From an uncultured Clostridium sp. (lineage in GTDB: Bacteria; Bacillota; Clostridia; TANB77; CAG-508): a stretch of 35,430 bases of DNA. Made by a program: the position numbers and the translations under genes. The notes under the pieces were generated by a model, which saw only the letters and a program-made list of their open reading frames with translations, had not been told where the DNA came from and searched no databases. Below, in pieces: positions 27,412 to 35,430 of the stretch (position 1 is its first letter; each line of letters starts with the position of its first letter). Location of the stretch: assembly GCA_947365805.1 (NCBI GenBank), contig CANAZY010000003.1:92158-127587 (forward strand), given 5' to 3'.

Positions 27412-27650
27412 TATACGTTTTCTTTTATGTAGTCAACAACATCACTTACAGAAACGATTTTTTCTGCATCTGCATCTGGAATTTCTAAATCGAATTCTTC
27501 TTCTAATGCCATGATTAATTCAACAATATCAAGTGAATCTGCTCCTAAATCATCTATAAATGAAGCTTCCATTGTAACTGTGTTTTCAGCTACTCCTAAT
27601 TGCTCTACGATAATTTCTTTTACTTTATCAAAAATTTCTTCTGAACTCAT
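27411..27650 (-). CDS. acpP: acyl carrier protein
   Basis: 79 residues, acidic. The phosphopantetheine attachment Ser39 is in [20 protein letters not shown]. It carries growing acyl chains in fatty acid synthesis. The start at ATG 27650 has the GGAGGGGGTGA ribosome binding site ending 8 nt upstream; a GTG at 27662 in the same frame lies within that site. It follows plsX, whose product uses acyl-ACP. Confidence 0.97.
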   Translation of the reverse strand: MSSEEIFDKVKEIIVEQLGVAENTVTMEASFIDDLGADSLDIVELIMALEEEFDLEIPDADAEKIVSVSDVVDYIKENV

Positions 27651-27737
27651 TCTTAAGTTCACCCCCTCCCAAATTCAATTCCATTTTATTACATAAACAA
27701 TAATATATGTTTCTATAATTGTCAAGTACTTTTAATT

Positions 27738-28754
27738 TTATTTTTCAAAATGTTCAATCATTCTATCAACTGCTTTATTTTCTACGAATTTTTCTGCTTG
27801 TTTAATCGTAAATTCAAATAACTTTTCATCACTACTTCCATGTGCTTTTACGACTGGCTTTTTAACTCCTAAAAATAATGCTCCCCCATATTCTTTGTAG
27901 TCCATTGCTTTTTTTAGTGAATTAATAGAAGGCATTGCAGGTAAGGCTCCAAGCATGGTAAATACATTTTTCTTAATACTTTCTGTTAAAGTTCTTTTTA
28001 CTAACTTTCCAACACCTTCAACGGTTTTTAAGAAAACATTTCCTGTATAGCCATCTGCTACTAAAATATCTAATTTTCCAGAAAAAGCATCTCTTCCTTC
28101 TACATTTCCAACAAAGTTTAAGTCTAGTTCTTCTGCTTTTTCTTTTAATAGCCTATAAGATTCTTTTACTAAATCATTCCCCTTTGTTTCTTCTGTTCCT
28201 ATATTTAATAATCCAACGGTTGGACGTTCGATTCCAAATGTATTTCTATTATAGATTGTCGCCATTTGTGCAAATTGAAGTAAGTTAATTGGTTTGCAGT
28301 TTGTGTTTGAGCCACAATCCATTAGCATAAGGCTCCCTTTGTATGCAGGAAGAATTCCTGCTAAGGCTGGTCTATCAATTCCTTTAATTCTTCCAACTAA
28401 TAATGTTGCTCCTGTAAGTAGAGCCCCACTATTTCCTGCTGAAATAAAGACATCTCCTTTTCCTTCTTTTAGCAAATTAAATCCAACTACCATAGAAGAA
28501 TCTTTTTTATGCTTAATGGCTTGTGTTGGTATATCACACATTTCAATCATTTCTGATGCATGATGAATACTTAATCTTTCTGATATTTCTTTAATATCCT
28601 TTTTTCCATAAAACTCTTTTATTTTTGCATTAATTACTTCTTCATTTCCAATTAAGCAAACGTCTGCCTTAATATCTTTTATTGCCTTTACTGCTCCTTT
28701 TATTGTTGCATCTGGTGCATTATCTCCACCCATTGCATCTAACAATATAATCAT
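27738..28754 (-). CDS. plsX: phosphate acyltransferase PlsX
   Basis: 338 residues. The family features are MIILLDAMGGDNAP at the start, FISAGNSGALL, GIDRPALAGILP, LLNIGTEETKGN and VADGYTGNVFLKTVEG. It makes acyl-phosphate from acyl-ACP for phospholipid synthesis. It is the first gene of the plsX-acpP-rnc cluster, with a TTGCAA-17-TAAAAT promoter about 50 nt upstream. I see no clear FapR box. Confidence 0.97.
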   Translation of the reverse strand: MIILLDAMGGDNAPDATIKGAVKAIKDIKADVCLIGNEEVINAKIKEFYGKKDIKEISERLSIHHASEMIEMCDIPTQAIKHKKDSSMVVGFNLLKEGKGDVFISAGNSGALLTGATLLVGRIKGIDRPALAGILPAYKGSLMLMDCGSNTNCKPINLLQFAQMATIYNRNTFGIERPTVGLLNIGTEETKGNDLVKESYRLLKEKAEELDLNFVGNVEGRDAFSGKLDILVADGYTGNVFLKTVEGVGKLVKRTLTESIKKNVFTMLGALPAMPSINSLKKAMDYKEYGGALFLGVKKPVVKAHGSSDEKLFEFTIKQAEKFVENKAVDRMIEHFEK

Positions 28755-28803
28755 ATATTACTCCTCCAAAGTTCATTTTCTTATATATATTGATGATGTA
28801 TTC

Positions 28804-28832
28804 ATTTTATTATTTATTTTTCAAAATTGCAA
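28804..28832 (-). promoter_or_regulatory. promoter of the plsX operon
   Basis: On the minus strand TTGCAA (28827-28832), a 17-nt spacer and TAAAAT (28804-28809). Confidence 0.6.
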
Positions 28833-28931
28833 TACTTTTTGACCAATTAGTCGCAAAAAGAGTTCCTGTTTATATCATGTTTTTATATAATTCAACTTTC
28901 ACACATAGTAACTCAAAAATAGTGACACAAT

Positions 28932-28975
28932 AAAAAGAATAGAGTTTCCTTTTAAAAGGAAACTCTATTCTTTTT
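28932..28975 (-). terminator. terminator of the ribosomal protein operon
   Basis: A perfect 22-bp palindrome (28932-28953 with 28954-28975) ending in T-rich sequence, 11 nt after rplL. Confidence 0.9.
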
Positions 28976-28986
28976 ATTTATAAAGC

Positions 28987-29352
28987 TTAAGCAAGTTCTA
29001 TAACTGCTCCAACTTCTGTAAATTTAGCTTTTAATTCTTCAGCTTCTTCTTTAGATGCTCCTTCTTTAACTGTTTTTGGAGCTCCGTCTACTAATTCTTT
29101 TGCTTCTTTTAATCCTAATCCTGTTGCATCTCTAACAACTTTGATAACTTGAATTTTGTTTGCTCCTGCATCTTTTAATACAACATCAAATGAAGATTTT
29201 TCTTCTGCTGCAGCTCCTGCTGCTGCTCCTGCTGCTGGTGCAGCAGCTGCTACTGCAGATACTCCAAATTCTTCTTCGATAGCTTTTACTAAATCAGCTA
29301 ATTCTACAACTGTCATTTTTTTGATTTCTTCAATCATTTCTTCTTTACTCAT
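28987..29352 (-). CDS. rplL: 50S ribosomal protein L7/L12
   Basis: 121 residues. The N-terminal dimerisation helices ([19 protein letters not shown]) are followed by an Ala-rich hinge ([17 protein letters not shown]) and a C-terminal domain ([27 protein letters not shown]). It forms the ribosomal stalk that recruits translation factors. AGGAGG lies 8 nt before the ATG. Last gene of the operon. Confidence 0.98.
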   Translation of the reverse strand: MSKEEMIEEIKKMTVVELADLVKAIEEEFGVSAVAAAAPAAGAAAGAAAEEKSSFDVVLKDAGANKIQVIKVVRDATGLGLKEAKELVDGAPKTVKEGASKEEAEELKAKFTEVGAVIELA

Positions 29353-29424
29353 TTTTAATCCTCCTAATTTTTTTTACGATATAAGTTCGTTACTCTAATA
29401 TTTTTTAAATTTGCTTATCTTAAA

Positions 29425-29925
29425 TTAAGCATTCTCTTTTTGTAGTTTTACTTGATCAAGTGCAACTGCAAGTTTTGAAATATTTCCAAGTAAAGCTCCA
29501 GCAAGCATAGATAGTAATGTTTCTCTTGATGGAAGTTTTGCTAAAGTGATAATTTCTTCAGCTGTCATTACTTTACCTTCTATGATTCCACCTTTAATTT
29601 TATAGAAATCATTTTTCTTTGTGAATTCATAGATTGCTTTTGCAGGTTCTAGGTAATCTTCTTTTCCTATAATAACTGCTGTTGGTCCAAGTAATGCTTC
29701 GTCAAGTCCTTCTACACCACATTCTGCAAGTGCTCTTCTTGTAATATTATTTTTGATTACTTTGTAATCAGATGATGTTCCTCTTAATGTTTTTCTTAAA
29801 TCTGTTACGTCTGTAACATTAATTCCTCTGTAATCTGTTAAAAGTACTAGTTTTGCCTCTTTAAATTGGCTAGCTAAATTACTTACTTCTTCTTTCTTTT
29901 GGTTAATGATTTTCTCATTTGCCAT
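29425..29925 (-). CDS. rplJ: 50S ribosomal protein L10
   Basis: 166 residues. It has the L10 core (LVLLTDYRGINVTDVTDLRK, NITRRAL) and a C-terminal helix that binds L7/L12 dimers. With L7/L12 it represses its own leader RNA. GGAGGTGAAAACCAA precedes the ATG. It is separated from rplA by the L10 leader. Confidence 0.98.
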   Translation of the reverse strand: MANEKIINQKKEEVSNLASQFKEAKLVLLTDYRGINVTDVTDLRKTLRGTSSDYKVIKNNITRRALAECGVEGLDEALLGPTAVIIGKEDYLEPAKAIYEFTKKNDFYKIKGGIIEGKVMTAEEIITLAKLPSRETLLSMLAGALLGNISKLAVALDQVKLQKENA

Positions 29926-30011
29926 TTGGTTTTCACCTCCTCCAAAATTCGTTAGAATTTTGTACTCTTCACTATTAACTTTTCACTTTATAGCAAATAA
30001 TACAAATCTAT

Positions 30012-30127
30012 TTTAAAATTTAAAGACGACTTTATATTGTCCTTTTCCAAGGCATATAAAGTCGTCTAACCCGAACATTTATGATACCTCGGTAGGACTT
30101 ATAAGTTTTGCCTACTGTCTTTGGCTA
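30012..30127 (-). ncRNA. L10 leader, ribosomal protein autoregulatory RNA
   Basis: The minus-strand sequence upstream of rplJ contains AGACAGTAGGC and GTCCTACCGAGG, the conserved paired arms of the L10 leader. It is followed by a strong GACGACTTTATAT hairpin (30025-30067). It binds the L10-L12 complex and lowers rplJ-rplL expression when the proteins are in excess. Confidence 0.85.
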
Positions 30128-30139
30128 ATATTTAAAATA

Positions 30140-30823
30140 TTACTTTTGATTAACATATACACTTGGTCCCATAGTAGTAGTGATTGCTACACTTCTAATA
30201 TATTGACCTTTTGCTGCTGCTGGTTTTGCTTTGATAATCGCATCAATTACTGTTTCATAGTTTTCTAGTAATTTTTCTGTACCAAATGATACTTTTCCAA
30301 ATCCTAAGTGAATAATGTTTGTTTTATCTAAACGATATTCTACTTTACCAGATTTAATTTCAGAAATTGCTTTTGTAACATCCATTGTTACTGTTCCTGA
30401 TTTTGGGTTTGGCATTAATCCTTTTGGTCCTAATACTTTACCAAGTCTTCCTACAACACCCATCATATCTGGAGTTGCAACGATAACATCATATTCAAAC
30501 CAGTTTTCTTTTTCAATTTTTGGTATTAATTCTTCTGCTCCAACAAAATCTGCTCCAGCAGCTTCTGCTTCTTTTGCTTTATCTCCTTTTGCAAATACTA
30601 AAACTCTTAATGTTTTACCTGTTCCGTTTGGAAGTACTACGGTACCTCTAACTTGTTGGTCAGCATGTTTTGAATCTACACCTAATTTAACGTGTAATTC
30701 AACTGTTTCATCAAATTTTGCTTTTGGGAATTTTTCTACTAATTCTAAAGCTTCTTTTGCTTCGTATAATTTTGAAGAATCTACAAGCTTTGAAGCTTCT
30801 TCATATCTTTTTCCTTGTTTCAT
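30140..30823 (-). CDS. rplA: 50S ribosomal protein L1
   Basis: 227 residues. Family motifs are [38 protein letters not shown] and [14 protein letters not shown]. It is part of the L1 stalk that helps release deacylated tRNA. The start at ATG 30823 has AAAGGAGG 7 nt upstream; the longer ORF from 30868 reads through this site. It lies between rplK and the L10 leader. Confidence 0.98.
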   Translation of the reverse strand: MKQGKRYEEASKLVDSSKLYEAKEALELVEKFPKAKFDETVELHVKLGVDSKHADQQVRGTVVLPNGTGKTLRVLVFAKGDKAKEAEAAGADFVGAEELIPKIEKENWFEYDVIVATPDMMGVVGRLGKVLGPKGLMPNPKSGTVTMDVTKAISEIKSGKVEYRLDKTNIIHLGFGKVSFGTEKLLENYETVIDAIIKAKPAAAKGQYIRSVAITTTMGPSVYVNQK

Positions 30824-30889
30824 TTTAATCCTCCTTTGGTTATAACGAACCGATTGGTTCTCCCACATTTATAATCTTCACATAATTCT

Positions 30890-31016
30890 TAATTTTAATC
30901 AAAAGCGAGTATTGCTAGAAAATCGAATTAAAAATTTTGAGATTATACGTTGGTATATCGAAAAATTTTTAATGATGATTGACAACGCAAGACGATGCTT
31001 TTCATTAAAATTTTTA
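30890..31016 (-). repeat. structured repeat, copy 1, after rplK
   Basis: About 125 bp beginning at the rplK stop codon. The outer stem is ATTTTAATGAAAAGC with GCTTTTGATTAAAAT; the inner stem is TTAAAAATTTTTC with AAAATTTTTAA. It is nearly identical (about six differences by eye) to the copy at 31504. It fills the rplK-rplA gap. Confidence 0.8.
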
Positions 31017-31442
31017 ATCTGTAACAACAACACCCATTGAACGAGCTGTTCCTGCTACCATGCTCATAGCTGCTTCTAGTGAAGCTGCATTTAAGTCTTC
31101 CATTTTTGTTTCTGCAATTTGTTTTACTTGTTCCTTTGTTATTTTTGCAACTTTGTCTTTGTTTGGCTTTCCAGAACCTTTTTCAATTTTTAAAGCTTTT
31201 TTGATTAATACAGCAACTGGTGGAACTTTTGTGATAAATTCAAAAGATTTATCTTTATATACTGTGATAACAACTGGTATAATCATTCCTGGTTGGTTTG
31301 CTGTTCTATCATTAAATTCTTTAACGAATTGCATAATATTAACACCACTTGAACCTAAAGCTGGTCCTACTGGTGGAGCTGGAGTTGCTTTTCCTGCTTC
31401 AATTTGTAATTTGATTACATTTGAAATTTCTTTCTCTGCCAT
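31014..31442 (-). CDS. rplK: 50S ribosomal protein L11
   Basis: 142 residues. Family motifs are [25 protein letters not shown]-like [15 protein letters not shown] and a C-terminal RNA-binding domain ending [10 protein letters not shown]. It forms part of the GTPase-associated centre. The ATG at 31442 has AGGTGA upstream; a GTG at 31451 opens the same frame but overlaps that site. The stop merges with a repeat element. Confidence 0.98.
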   Translation of the reverse strand: MAEKEISNVIKLQIEAGKATPAPPVGPALGSSGVNIMQFVKEFNDRTANQPGMIIPVVITVYKDKSFEFITKVPPVAVLIKKALKIEKGSGKPNKDKVAKITKEQVKQIAETKMEDLNAASLEAAMSMVAGTARSMGVVVTD

Positions 31443-31503
31443 TTTTTTCACCTACCTTCAAATTGAACTTTTATATTATTAAAATTTAAAACATTTTCAT
31501 AAT

Positions 31504-31625
31504 AATTTTAATCAAAAGCGAGTAGTACTAGGAAATCGAATTAAAAATTTTGAGATTATACGTTGGTATATCGAAAAATTTTTAATGATGATTAACAACG
31601 TAAAACGATGCTTTTCATTAAAATT
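31504..31625 (-). repeat. structured repeat, copy 2, after nusG
   Basis: The second copy of the element at 30890, in the same orientation, starting at the nusG TAA. The two copies flank rplK. The long outer stem and conserved inner part suggest a miniature transposable element or processed RNA hairpin. Confidence 0.8.
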
Positions 31626-32154
31626 AAATTTTTTGGACTTGAGAAAATTCCAACTCAACTGGAGTTTCTCTACCAAACATGGAAATTAATACTTTTACTT
31701 TGTGTTTTTCTTTGTTAATTTCTTGAACAACACCAATAAAATCAATTAATGGTCCATTGATTACTTTAACAGAGTCATTAACATCATAATCCACATTAAC
31801 TGGAGCTGTATCAAATCCCATATTACGGATTTCTTCATCTGTTAATGGAATTGGATCTGCACCTGAACCAACAAATCCAGTTACACCTCTTGTGTTTCTT
31901 ACAATGTACCAAGATTCTTCTGTTACAATCATTTTGATTAAAACATAACCTGGAAAAACTTTTCTTAAATTTGTTTTTCTTTTTCCATCTTTAATTTCAA
32001 TTTGTTCTTCCATTGGAACAACAATTTCAAAAAAATAGTCTTCAAGTTCTCTGTTTTTAATTGTTTTTTCAAGGTCTGTTTTTACTTTATTTTCATATCC
32101 TGAATAGGTATGTACAACATACCATTTGGCTTGTAATTTTTCGTCTTGAGACAT
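31624..32154 (-). CDS. nusG: transcription antitermination/pausing factor NusG
   Basis: 176 residues. The NGN domain reads KWYVVHTYSGYENKVK, and FPGYVLIKMIVTEESWYIVRNTRGVTGFVG follows. The C-terminal KOW domain contains NDSVKVINGPLIDFIGVV. It binds RNA polymerase and ribosomal S10. It follows secE in the usual order. Confidence 0.98.
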   Translation of the reverse strand: MSQDEKLQAKWYVVHTYSGYENKVKTDLEKTIKNRELEDYFFEIVVPMEEQIEIKDGKRKTNLRKVFPGYVLIKMIVTEESWYIVRNTRGVTGFVGSGADPIPLTDEEIRNMGFDTAPVNVDYDVNDSVKVINGPLIDFIGVVQEINKEKHKVKVLISMFGRETPVELEFSQVQKI

Positions 32155-32187
32155 TTGGCTTGCGCCTCCTTATAACAACTTTTTTAA

Positions 32188-32505
32188 CTATTCCGAAATA
32201 GTATTGTCTATTACTGTATTTGTATCTGTTGTATTTAAATTGTTTGCGTCATCTACTACGTTTTGGATTGTGTTTTCTTCTTTATGAACAACGCTTTTTA
32301 ATTTATCTACTCCATGTGTATTTAATGTTTCAAAAGTTACATCTAACACAAAAACAATTAAAGCTGTAATTAACACAATCGTAATAACCGCGGTTGTATT
32401 ATTTACCACTTGCTTTGGTGTTGGCCAAATAACTTTTTTTAATTCTGCTTTAAAATCTTTAAAAAAGTGTTTTTTATCTTTTTTTTCTTTTTCTACTTTC
32501 GCCAT
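32188..32505 (-). CDS. secE: preprotein translocase subunit SecE
   Basis: 105 residues. The amphipathic helix is FFKDFKAELKKVIWPTPKQV, then one membrane span (TAVITIVLITALIVFVLDVTF). After the span comes an unusually long polar tail (about 40 residues, rich in Asn, Thr, Asp) that most short SecE proteins lack. It is part of the SecYEG channel. AGGAGG precedes the ATG. Confidence 0.95.
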   Translation of the reverse strand: MAKVEKEKKDKKHFFKDFKAELKKVIWPTPKQVVNNTTAVITIVLITALIVFVLDVTFETLNTHGVDKLKSVVHKEENTIQNVVDDANNLNTTDTNTVIDNTISE

Positions 32506-32532
32506 TTTATTCCTCCTAAAATCGGCTTAAAC

Positions 32533-32697
32533 TTATTTAGTTTCTTTATGTGTTGTACGTGTTTTACAGAATTTACAATATTTTACGATTTCTAATCTGT
32601 CTGTATTATTTCTTTTATTTTTTGAAGTTACGTAATTTCTTCTTTTACATTCTGTACATTCTAATGTGATATGTTCTCTTGGTCCTTTTGCAGCCAT
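32533..32697 (-). CDS. rpmG: 50S ribosomal protein L33
   Basis: 54 residues: [20 protein letters not shown], then [16 protein letters not shown] and [18 protein letters not shown]. Two CxxC pairs mark the zinc-binding type. Its position directly before secE and nusG is typical of Firmicutes. GGAGG lies 9 nt before the ATG. Confidence 0.97.
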   Translation of the reverse strand: MAAKGPREHITLECTECKRRNYVTSKNKRNNTDRLEIVKYCKFCKTRTTHKETK

Positions 32698-32774
32698 TTA
32701 AATACACCTCCGTAATCTTTTAGCTTTCCTTTTTAAACGATGTGAGCATAGCTATTTAAGCAATATGCTAAAAT

Positions 32775-32803
32775 ACTATATCACAAATTATGTAGCATGT
32801 CAA
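32775..32803 (-). promoter_or_regulatory. promoter of the rpmG-secE-nusG-rpl operon
   Basis: On the minus strand a consensus TTGACA (32798-32803), a 17-nt spacer and TATAGT (32775-32780), about 80 nt before rpmG. Confidence 0.8.
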
Positions 32804-32873
32804 GAATTCTGGTCATTTTTGTTTCTAAATTTTTATTTTTTATCTTTACACCTAGAAAACCTATTCTATACAG

Positions 32874-32907
32874 AATAATAAGAATTCAAAATTGAATTCT
32901 TATTATT
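32874..32907 (-). terminator. hairpin after the 577-aa gene
   Basis: A 16-bp stem (32874-32889 with 32892-32907). The following T content is modest, so it may be a weak terminator. Confidence 0.65.
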
Positions 32908-32915
32908 GATTTATT

Positions 32916-34649
32916 CTAATTATTTTCATTTATGATTACCTTTTCAATCATTTGTGTTGTTTTGTTATATTCAAATGATACTTGATAACGTTTTGCTACA
33001 GCAATTAGAAGTTGCATTTGTTTTATATTTTGCTCATTTGCTTCCATTTCTCGATTATTCAATATAATTGTGTGTATGTTACTATTTTGCGTACTTAACA
33101 AATCGTTTAATATTTGTGTTAACAATTGTTTTACTTTACTTCCATTTACTTGTTCTCCAGCATATGACTCCAAAATTAAATTTGATGCTTTTTTAGTTAA
33201 TTCCTGTAATTGCTTTTCCTCATCCTGCATTGCCTGTTGAAAATTCTGCTGATTTTCATCTACTTTTTTAAATATAGAAGACATACTATTTTGCATATAA
33301 GTATATAAATATCCAATTGGTGTTGCCATCATTAATGGATTTTCTTTTACTTGCAACTGTTGCATTTGTTCTTCGTTTATTTGAGAAATTCGATTACCAA
33401 TTGCTGTTAATAGTTCACGAATCTGCTCTTCTTCCCAATTATTTAAAATAACGGAATTGTCGTTTGTAATTCCTCCTATATCTATATGATCTAAGAATGC
33501 TTTTATTGTATGAAAGTTATACTCATATTGTACTTTTTGCCCTTGTTCTTTTTCTTGTGCTTGTAACACAATTTGATAAATCTCTTTTGCATTTTCAGTT
33601 GTTATATCTTGAAATTGTGCCTTTATATGAAACTCCATTGATATGTCTTCATCTTGTTTTGAAACAATTATTTGATAATTTAATCCATTTTCTTGTTTTA
33701 TTTTTTCAATTTCAATAACCGTATCTGTTTTATGTTCTTCTAACGAAGAACATGTTATTACTATTTTTTCAGATTTCACTTCTATGGTAATTTGTTTTTG
33801 CTCTACTTCTATTTCTATTTTTGTTAATGCACCATTTTCTCTATAAACAATCATTTTTAATGCTTCATTGGTTGAATCATTTAGTGCTTCTAATTTATTG
33901 ATACTTTCTTGTATTTTCTTATTTTCTTTAAAAATGCTCGTATCTTTTAGTTCTTCTAATAGTTGTACAAAAATTGTTTTTAATTCATATTGATTTAATG
34001 TTAATGCAATTGCATTTTTATCTATTTTAGAAAAATTAGAATCCTGTATATTATTTTGTATTATTATCTTACATTTTTCAAAAATGCTATTCCATTCCTC
34101 TTTTGAAATATCTTTATTTATTTCTATTTTATTTGGAATCTCACTAACATCTGTTACACCGCACTTCATAAAGAAATCCTTTAGATTGTTATTTCTAATT
34201 GCTACATATTTATTAACTACAATATTTGATGTTAGTGCATACAAATCTGCATCTTGTCTATATTCCACTGGAAAAGAAACTGTATCCGAATAATTTAAAA
34301 AAAGTTGTTGTTCTTGTTTTTCATTTGCCCAATCTGTTTTGGTATGGAATGTAAGATTAGTTGCATTTGTATTTTTTAATTGTGCTTCATAATCTGGTAT
34401 ATTAATGTTAAATTCAAGTTTCCCATTGCTTTCATATGGTGTCGTTCTTTGTTTTTCAAAATATGCTACTAATTCTTCATCTCCAAATTCTTTTAAACTC
34501 TCAGCAAGCTGAGAAACATATTGATAAAATAACTGCTCATTTGATTGAAATAAATCTGTATTTAAATACGCTAAAATAGTTCCTATTCCTATAATAAGAA
34601 TCATTAGTATTACCATAATTACAATCATTATAATTTTTTTATTTTTCAT
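32916..34649 (-). CDS. membrane-anchored extracytoplasmic protein, function unknown
   Basis: 577 residues. One N-terminal membrane helix (IIMIVIMVILMILIIGIGTILAYL) after a short basic stretch is followed by a large extracytoplasmic part. That part is rich in Gln, Asn, Glu and Ile, with alternating beta segments and helical/coiled-coil stretches near 445-490 (QQNFQQAMQDEEKQLQELTKK). I do not recognise the family; such single-pass proteins are common in Clostridia. Its start overlaps the flavin reductase gene by 11 nt, so translation is coupled. Confidence 0.7.
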   Translation of the reverse strand: MKNKKIIMIVIMVILMILIIGIGTILAYLNTDLFQSNEQLFYQYVSQLAESLKEFGDEELVAYFEKQRTTPYESNGKLEFNINIPDYEAQLKNTNATNLTFHTKTDWANEKQEQQLFLNYSDTVSFPVEYRQDADLYALTSNIVVNKYVAIRNNNLKDFFMKCGVTDVSEIPNKIEINKDISKEEWNSIFEKCKIIIQNNIQDSNFSKIDKNAIALTLNQYELKTIFVQLLEELKDTSIFKENKKIQESINKLEALNDSTNEALKMIVYRENGALTKIEIEVEQKQITIEVKSEKIVITCSSLEEHKTDTVIEIEKIKQENGLNYQIIVSKQDEDISMEFHIKAQFQDITTENAKEIYQIVLQAQEKEQGQKVQYEYNFHTIKAFLDHIDIGGITNDNSVILNNWEEEQIRELLTAIGNRISQINEEQMQQLQVKENPLMMATPIGYLYTYMQNSMSSIFKKVDENQQNFQQAMQDEEKQLQELTKKASNLILESYAGEQVNGSKVKQLLTQILNDLLSTQNSNIHTIILNNREMEANEQNIKQMQLLIAVAKRYQVSFEYNKTTQMIEKVIINENN

Positions 34650-35235
34650 TTTTTAATCTCCCGTTTCTTTTTTTCTTTTTCTTCTCTACTGAAAATCCAA
34701 ATCTTCCAATTTTCTTTCCTAATGGATAATATCCACCATTTGCATATGCAATTAGGTCACATTTGCTAATGTCAAATGCTCCTTTTTCATCAATATACGT
34801 ATCATCTGCATTAATACATAAAACTTCTGCAATAAACATATGGTGACTTCCAAGTTCTTTTATTTCTTTTACCTTACATTCAACCGATACTGGACTTTCT
34901 TTAATTAACGGACATTTAACAAAATTTGCTTTTTCTTTTGTTAAATGCATCATCTTAAATTTATCCACATCTTTACCAGATTTTACCCCACACCAATCTG
35001 TTGCATATGCTAATTCTTTGGTTGTTAAATTTATAACAAATTCTCCTTGTTCTTTTATTAATTGATATGAATGTCTTGTTGGTCTTACACTAATATACAC
35101 CATAGCTGGATTTGTATTTAGTATCCCTGTCCATGCTACTGTTATAATATTGGATTCTTCCATTGTGCCACATGATACCATAACAGCTGGTATTGGATAT
35201 AAAAATGTTCCTGGTTTCCACATTACTTTTCCCAT
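34639..35235 (-). CDS. flavin reductase family protein (flavoredoxin-like)
   Basis: 198 residues. It has the FMN-binding split-barrel pattern: PGTFLYPIPAVMVSCG, NIITVAWTGILNTNPAMVYISVRPTRHSY, EFVINLTTKEL and an ending with YANGGYYPLGKKIGRFGFS. It binds FMN and likely moves electrons from NAD(P)H or ferredoxin; the partner is unknown. The tail is strongly basic (KKKKKRNGRLK). GGGAG is 7 nt before the ATG. It has its own promoter after the rRNA operon. Confidence 0.9.
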   Translation of the reverse strand: MGKVMWKPGTFLYPIPAVMVSCGTMEESNIITVAWTGILNTNPAMVYISVRPTRHSYQLIKEQGEFVINLTTKELAYATDWCGVKSGKDVDKFKMMHLTKEKANFVKCPLIKESPVSVECKVKEIKELGSHHMFIAEVLCINADDTYIDEKGAFDISKCDLIAYANGGYYPLGKKIGRFGFSVEKKKKKRNGRLKNEK

Positions 35236-35280
35236 GTTACTCTCCCTTATTTCGTTTGTTTTCCTCCTAAAAACACTATT

Positions 35281-35309
35281 ATTATATCATTTTCTTTCTT
35301 GTTTGTAAA
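35281..35309 (-). promoter_or_regulatory. promoter of the flavin reductase operon
   Basis: On the minus strand TTTACA (35304-35309), a 17-nt spacer and TATAAT (35281-35286). Confidence 0.7.
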
Positions 35310-35313
35310 ATAA

Positions 35314-35362
35314 AAGAAAACATACATTAAAAATAAAGTCTATTTCTAATGTATGCTTTCTT
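35314..35362 (-). terminator. terminator downstream of 5S rRNA
   Basis: A 16-bp stem (35314-35329 with 35347-35362, one mismatch) followed by T-rich sequence on the minus strand, just after the 5S rRNA end. Confidence 0.75.
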
Positions 35363-35378
35363 AAAATAAATAAAAAAA

Positions 35379-35430
35379 ACCTGGCGACAACCTATTTTTC
35401 CAGCAGGGTAACCCGCAAGTATCTTCGGCA
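35379..35430 (-). rRNA. rrf: 5S ribosomal RNA, 3' part
   Basis: The minus strand reads TGCCGAAGATACTTGCGGG and ends AATAGGTTGTCGCCAGG before a T run. This is the conserved 3' half of 5S rRNA (loop E side and the terminal stem strand CCAGG). The 5' part lies outside the window, so an rRNA operon probably ends here. Confidence 0.85.

Noticed and set aside
1..35430. CRISPR arrays, tRNA genes, prophage genes
   Set aside because: No regularly spaced repeats, no cloverleaf with CCA-end context and no phage structural genes were seen; a tRNA that would explain CGGA decoding is not in this window.

Overview
The window is about 35 kb of very AT-rich DNA from an endospore-forming Clostridia-type Firmicute. 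The support is the rpmG-secE-nusG-rplK-rplA-rplJ-rplL order with an L10 leader, plsX-acpP-rnc, YyaC and SpoIVFA/SpoIVFB-type sporulation proteins, AddB, YitT, an LPQTG surface protein and strong AGGAGG ribosome binding sites. Most genes are on the minus strand.

Layout, left to right. 1-3.4 kb: a prepilin cut by the window edge, an M23/M50 pair of SpoIVFA/SpoIVFB type, a small membrane-anchored protein, spore protein YyaC and a short unknown protein. 3.4-6.6 kb: topB, an HD-domain phosphohydrolase and a HicB antitoxin with a remnant of its HicA partner. 6.8-13 kb: LPQTG surface protein, leuS, a GC-richer unknown gene and a HExxH protein. 13-18.1 kb: a GltD-like flavoprotein, a palindromic repeat with a foreign-looking small gene, a DUF5662 protein, family 4 uracil-DNA glycosylase, S66 LD-carboxypeptidase and PgeF. 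18.3-25.5 kb: glycine-rich pilin-like protein, AddB, an OGG-type glycosylase and YitT. 25.5-28.8 kb: Elp3-like radical SAM protein, rnc, acpP, plsX. 28.9-32.8 kb: the ribosomal protein/nusG operon. 32.9-35.4 kb: a membrane-anchored unknown, a flavin reductase and the 3' end of a 5S rRNA.

Main observation. Seven genes that look broken or prematurely stopped (yyaC, the small gene at 3.1 kb, topB, DUF5662, the uracil-DNA glycosylase, the glycine-rich pilin and addB, which breaks twice) all break at an in-frame CGG codon followed by A. In all eight cases reading C-GGA as one Gly codon (a +1 shift, or the quadruplet CGGA) restores the full-length protein, and the corrected lengths divide exactly by three. 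By eye I find no in-frame CGG in the other housekeeping genes here. The only other in-frame CGGs (five) are in two genes with a foreign look, at 10700-11653 and 14696-15004. This looks like genome-wide +1 recoding or natural quadruplet decoding of CGGA as glycine, rather than eight independent mutations.

Other structure. There is a family of short palindromic elements starting TGTAGGGG, several of them placed exactly at stop codons. A roughly 120-bp structured repeat is present twice, immediately after the nusG and rplK stop codons. A roughly 144-bp complex palindrome lies at 14.4 kb.
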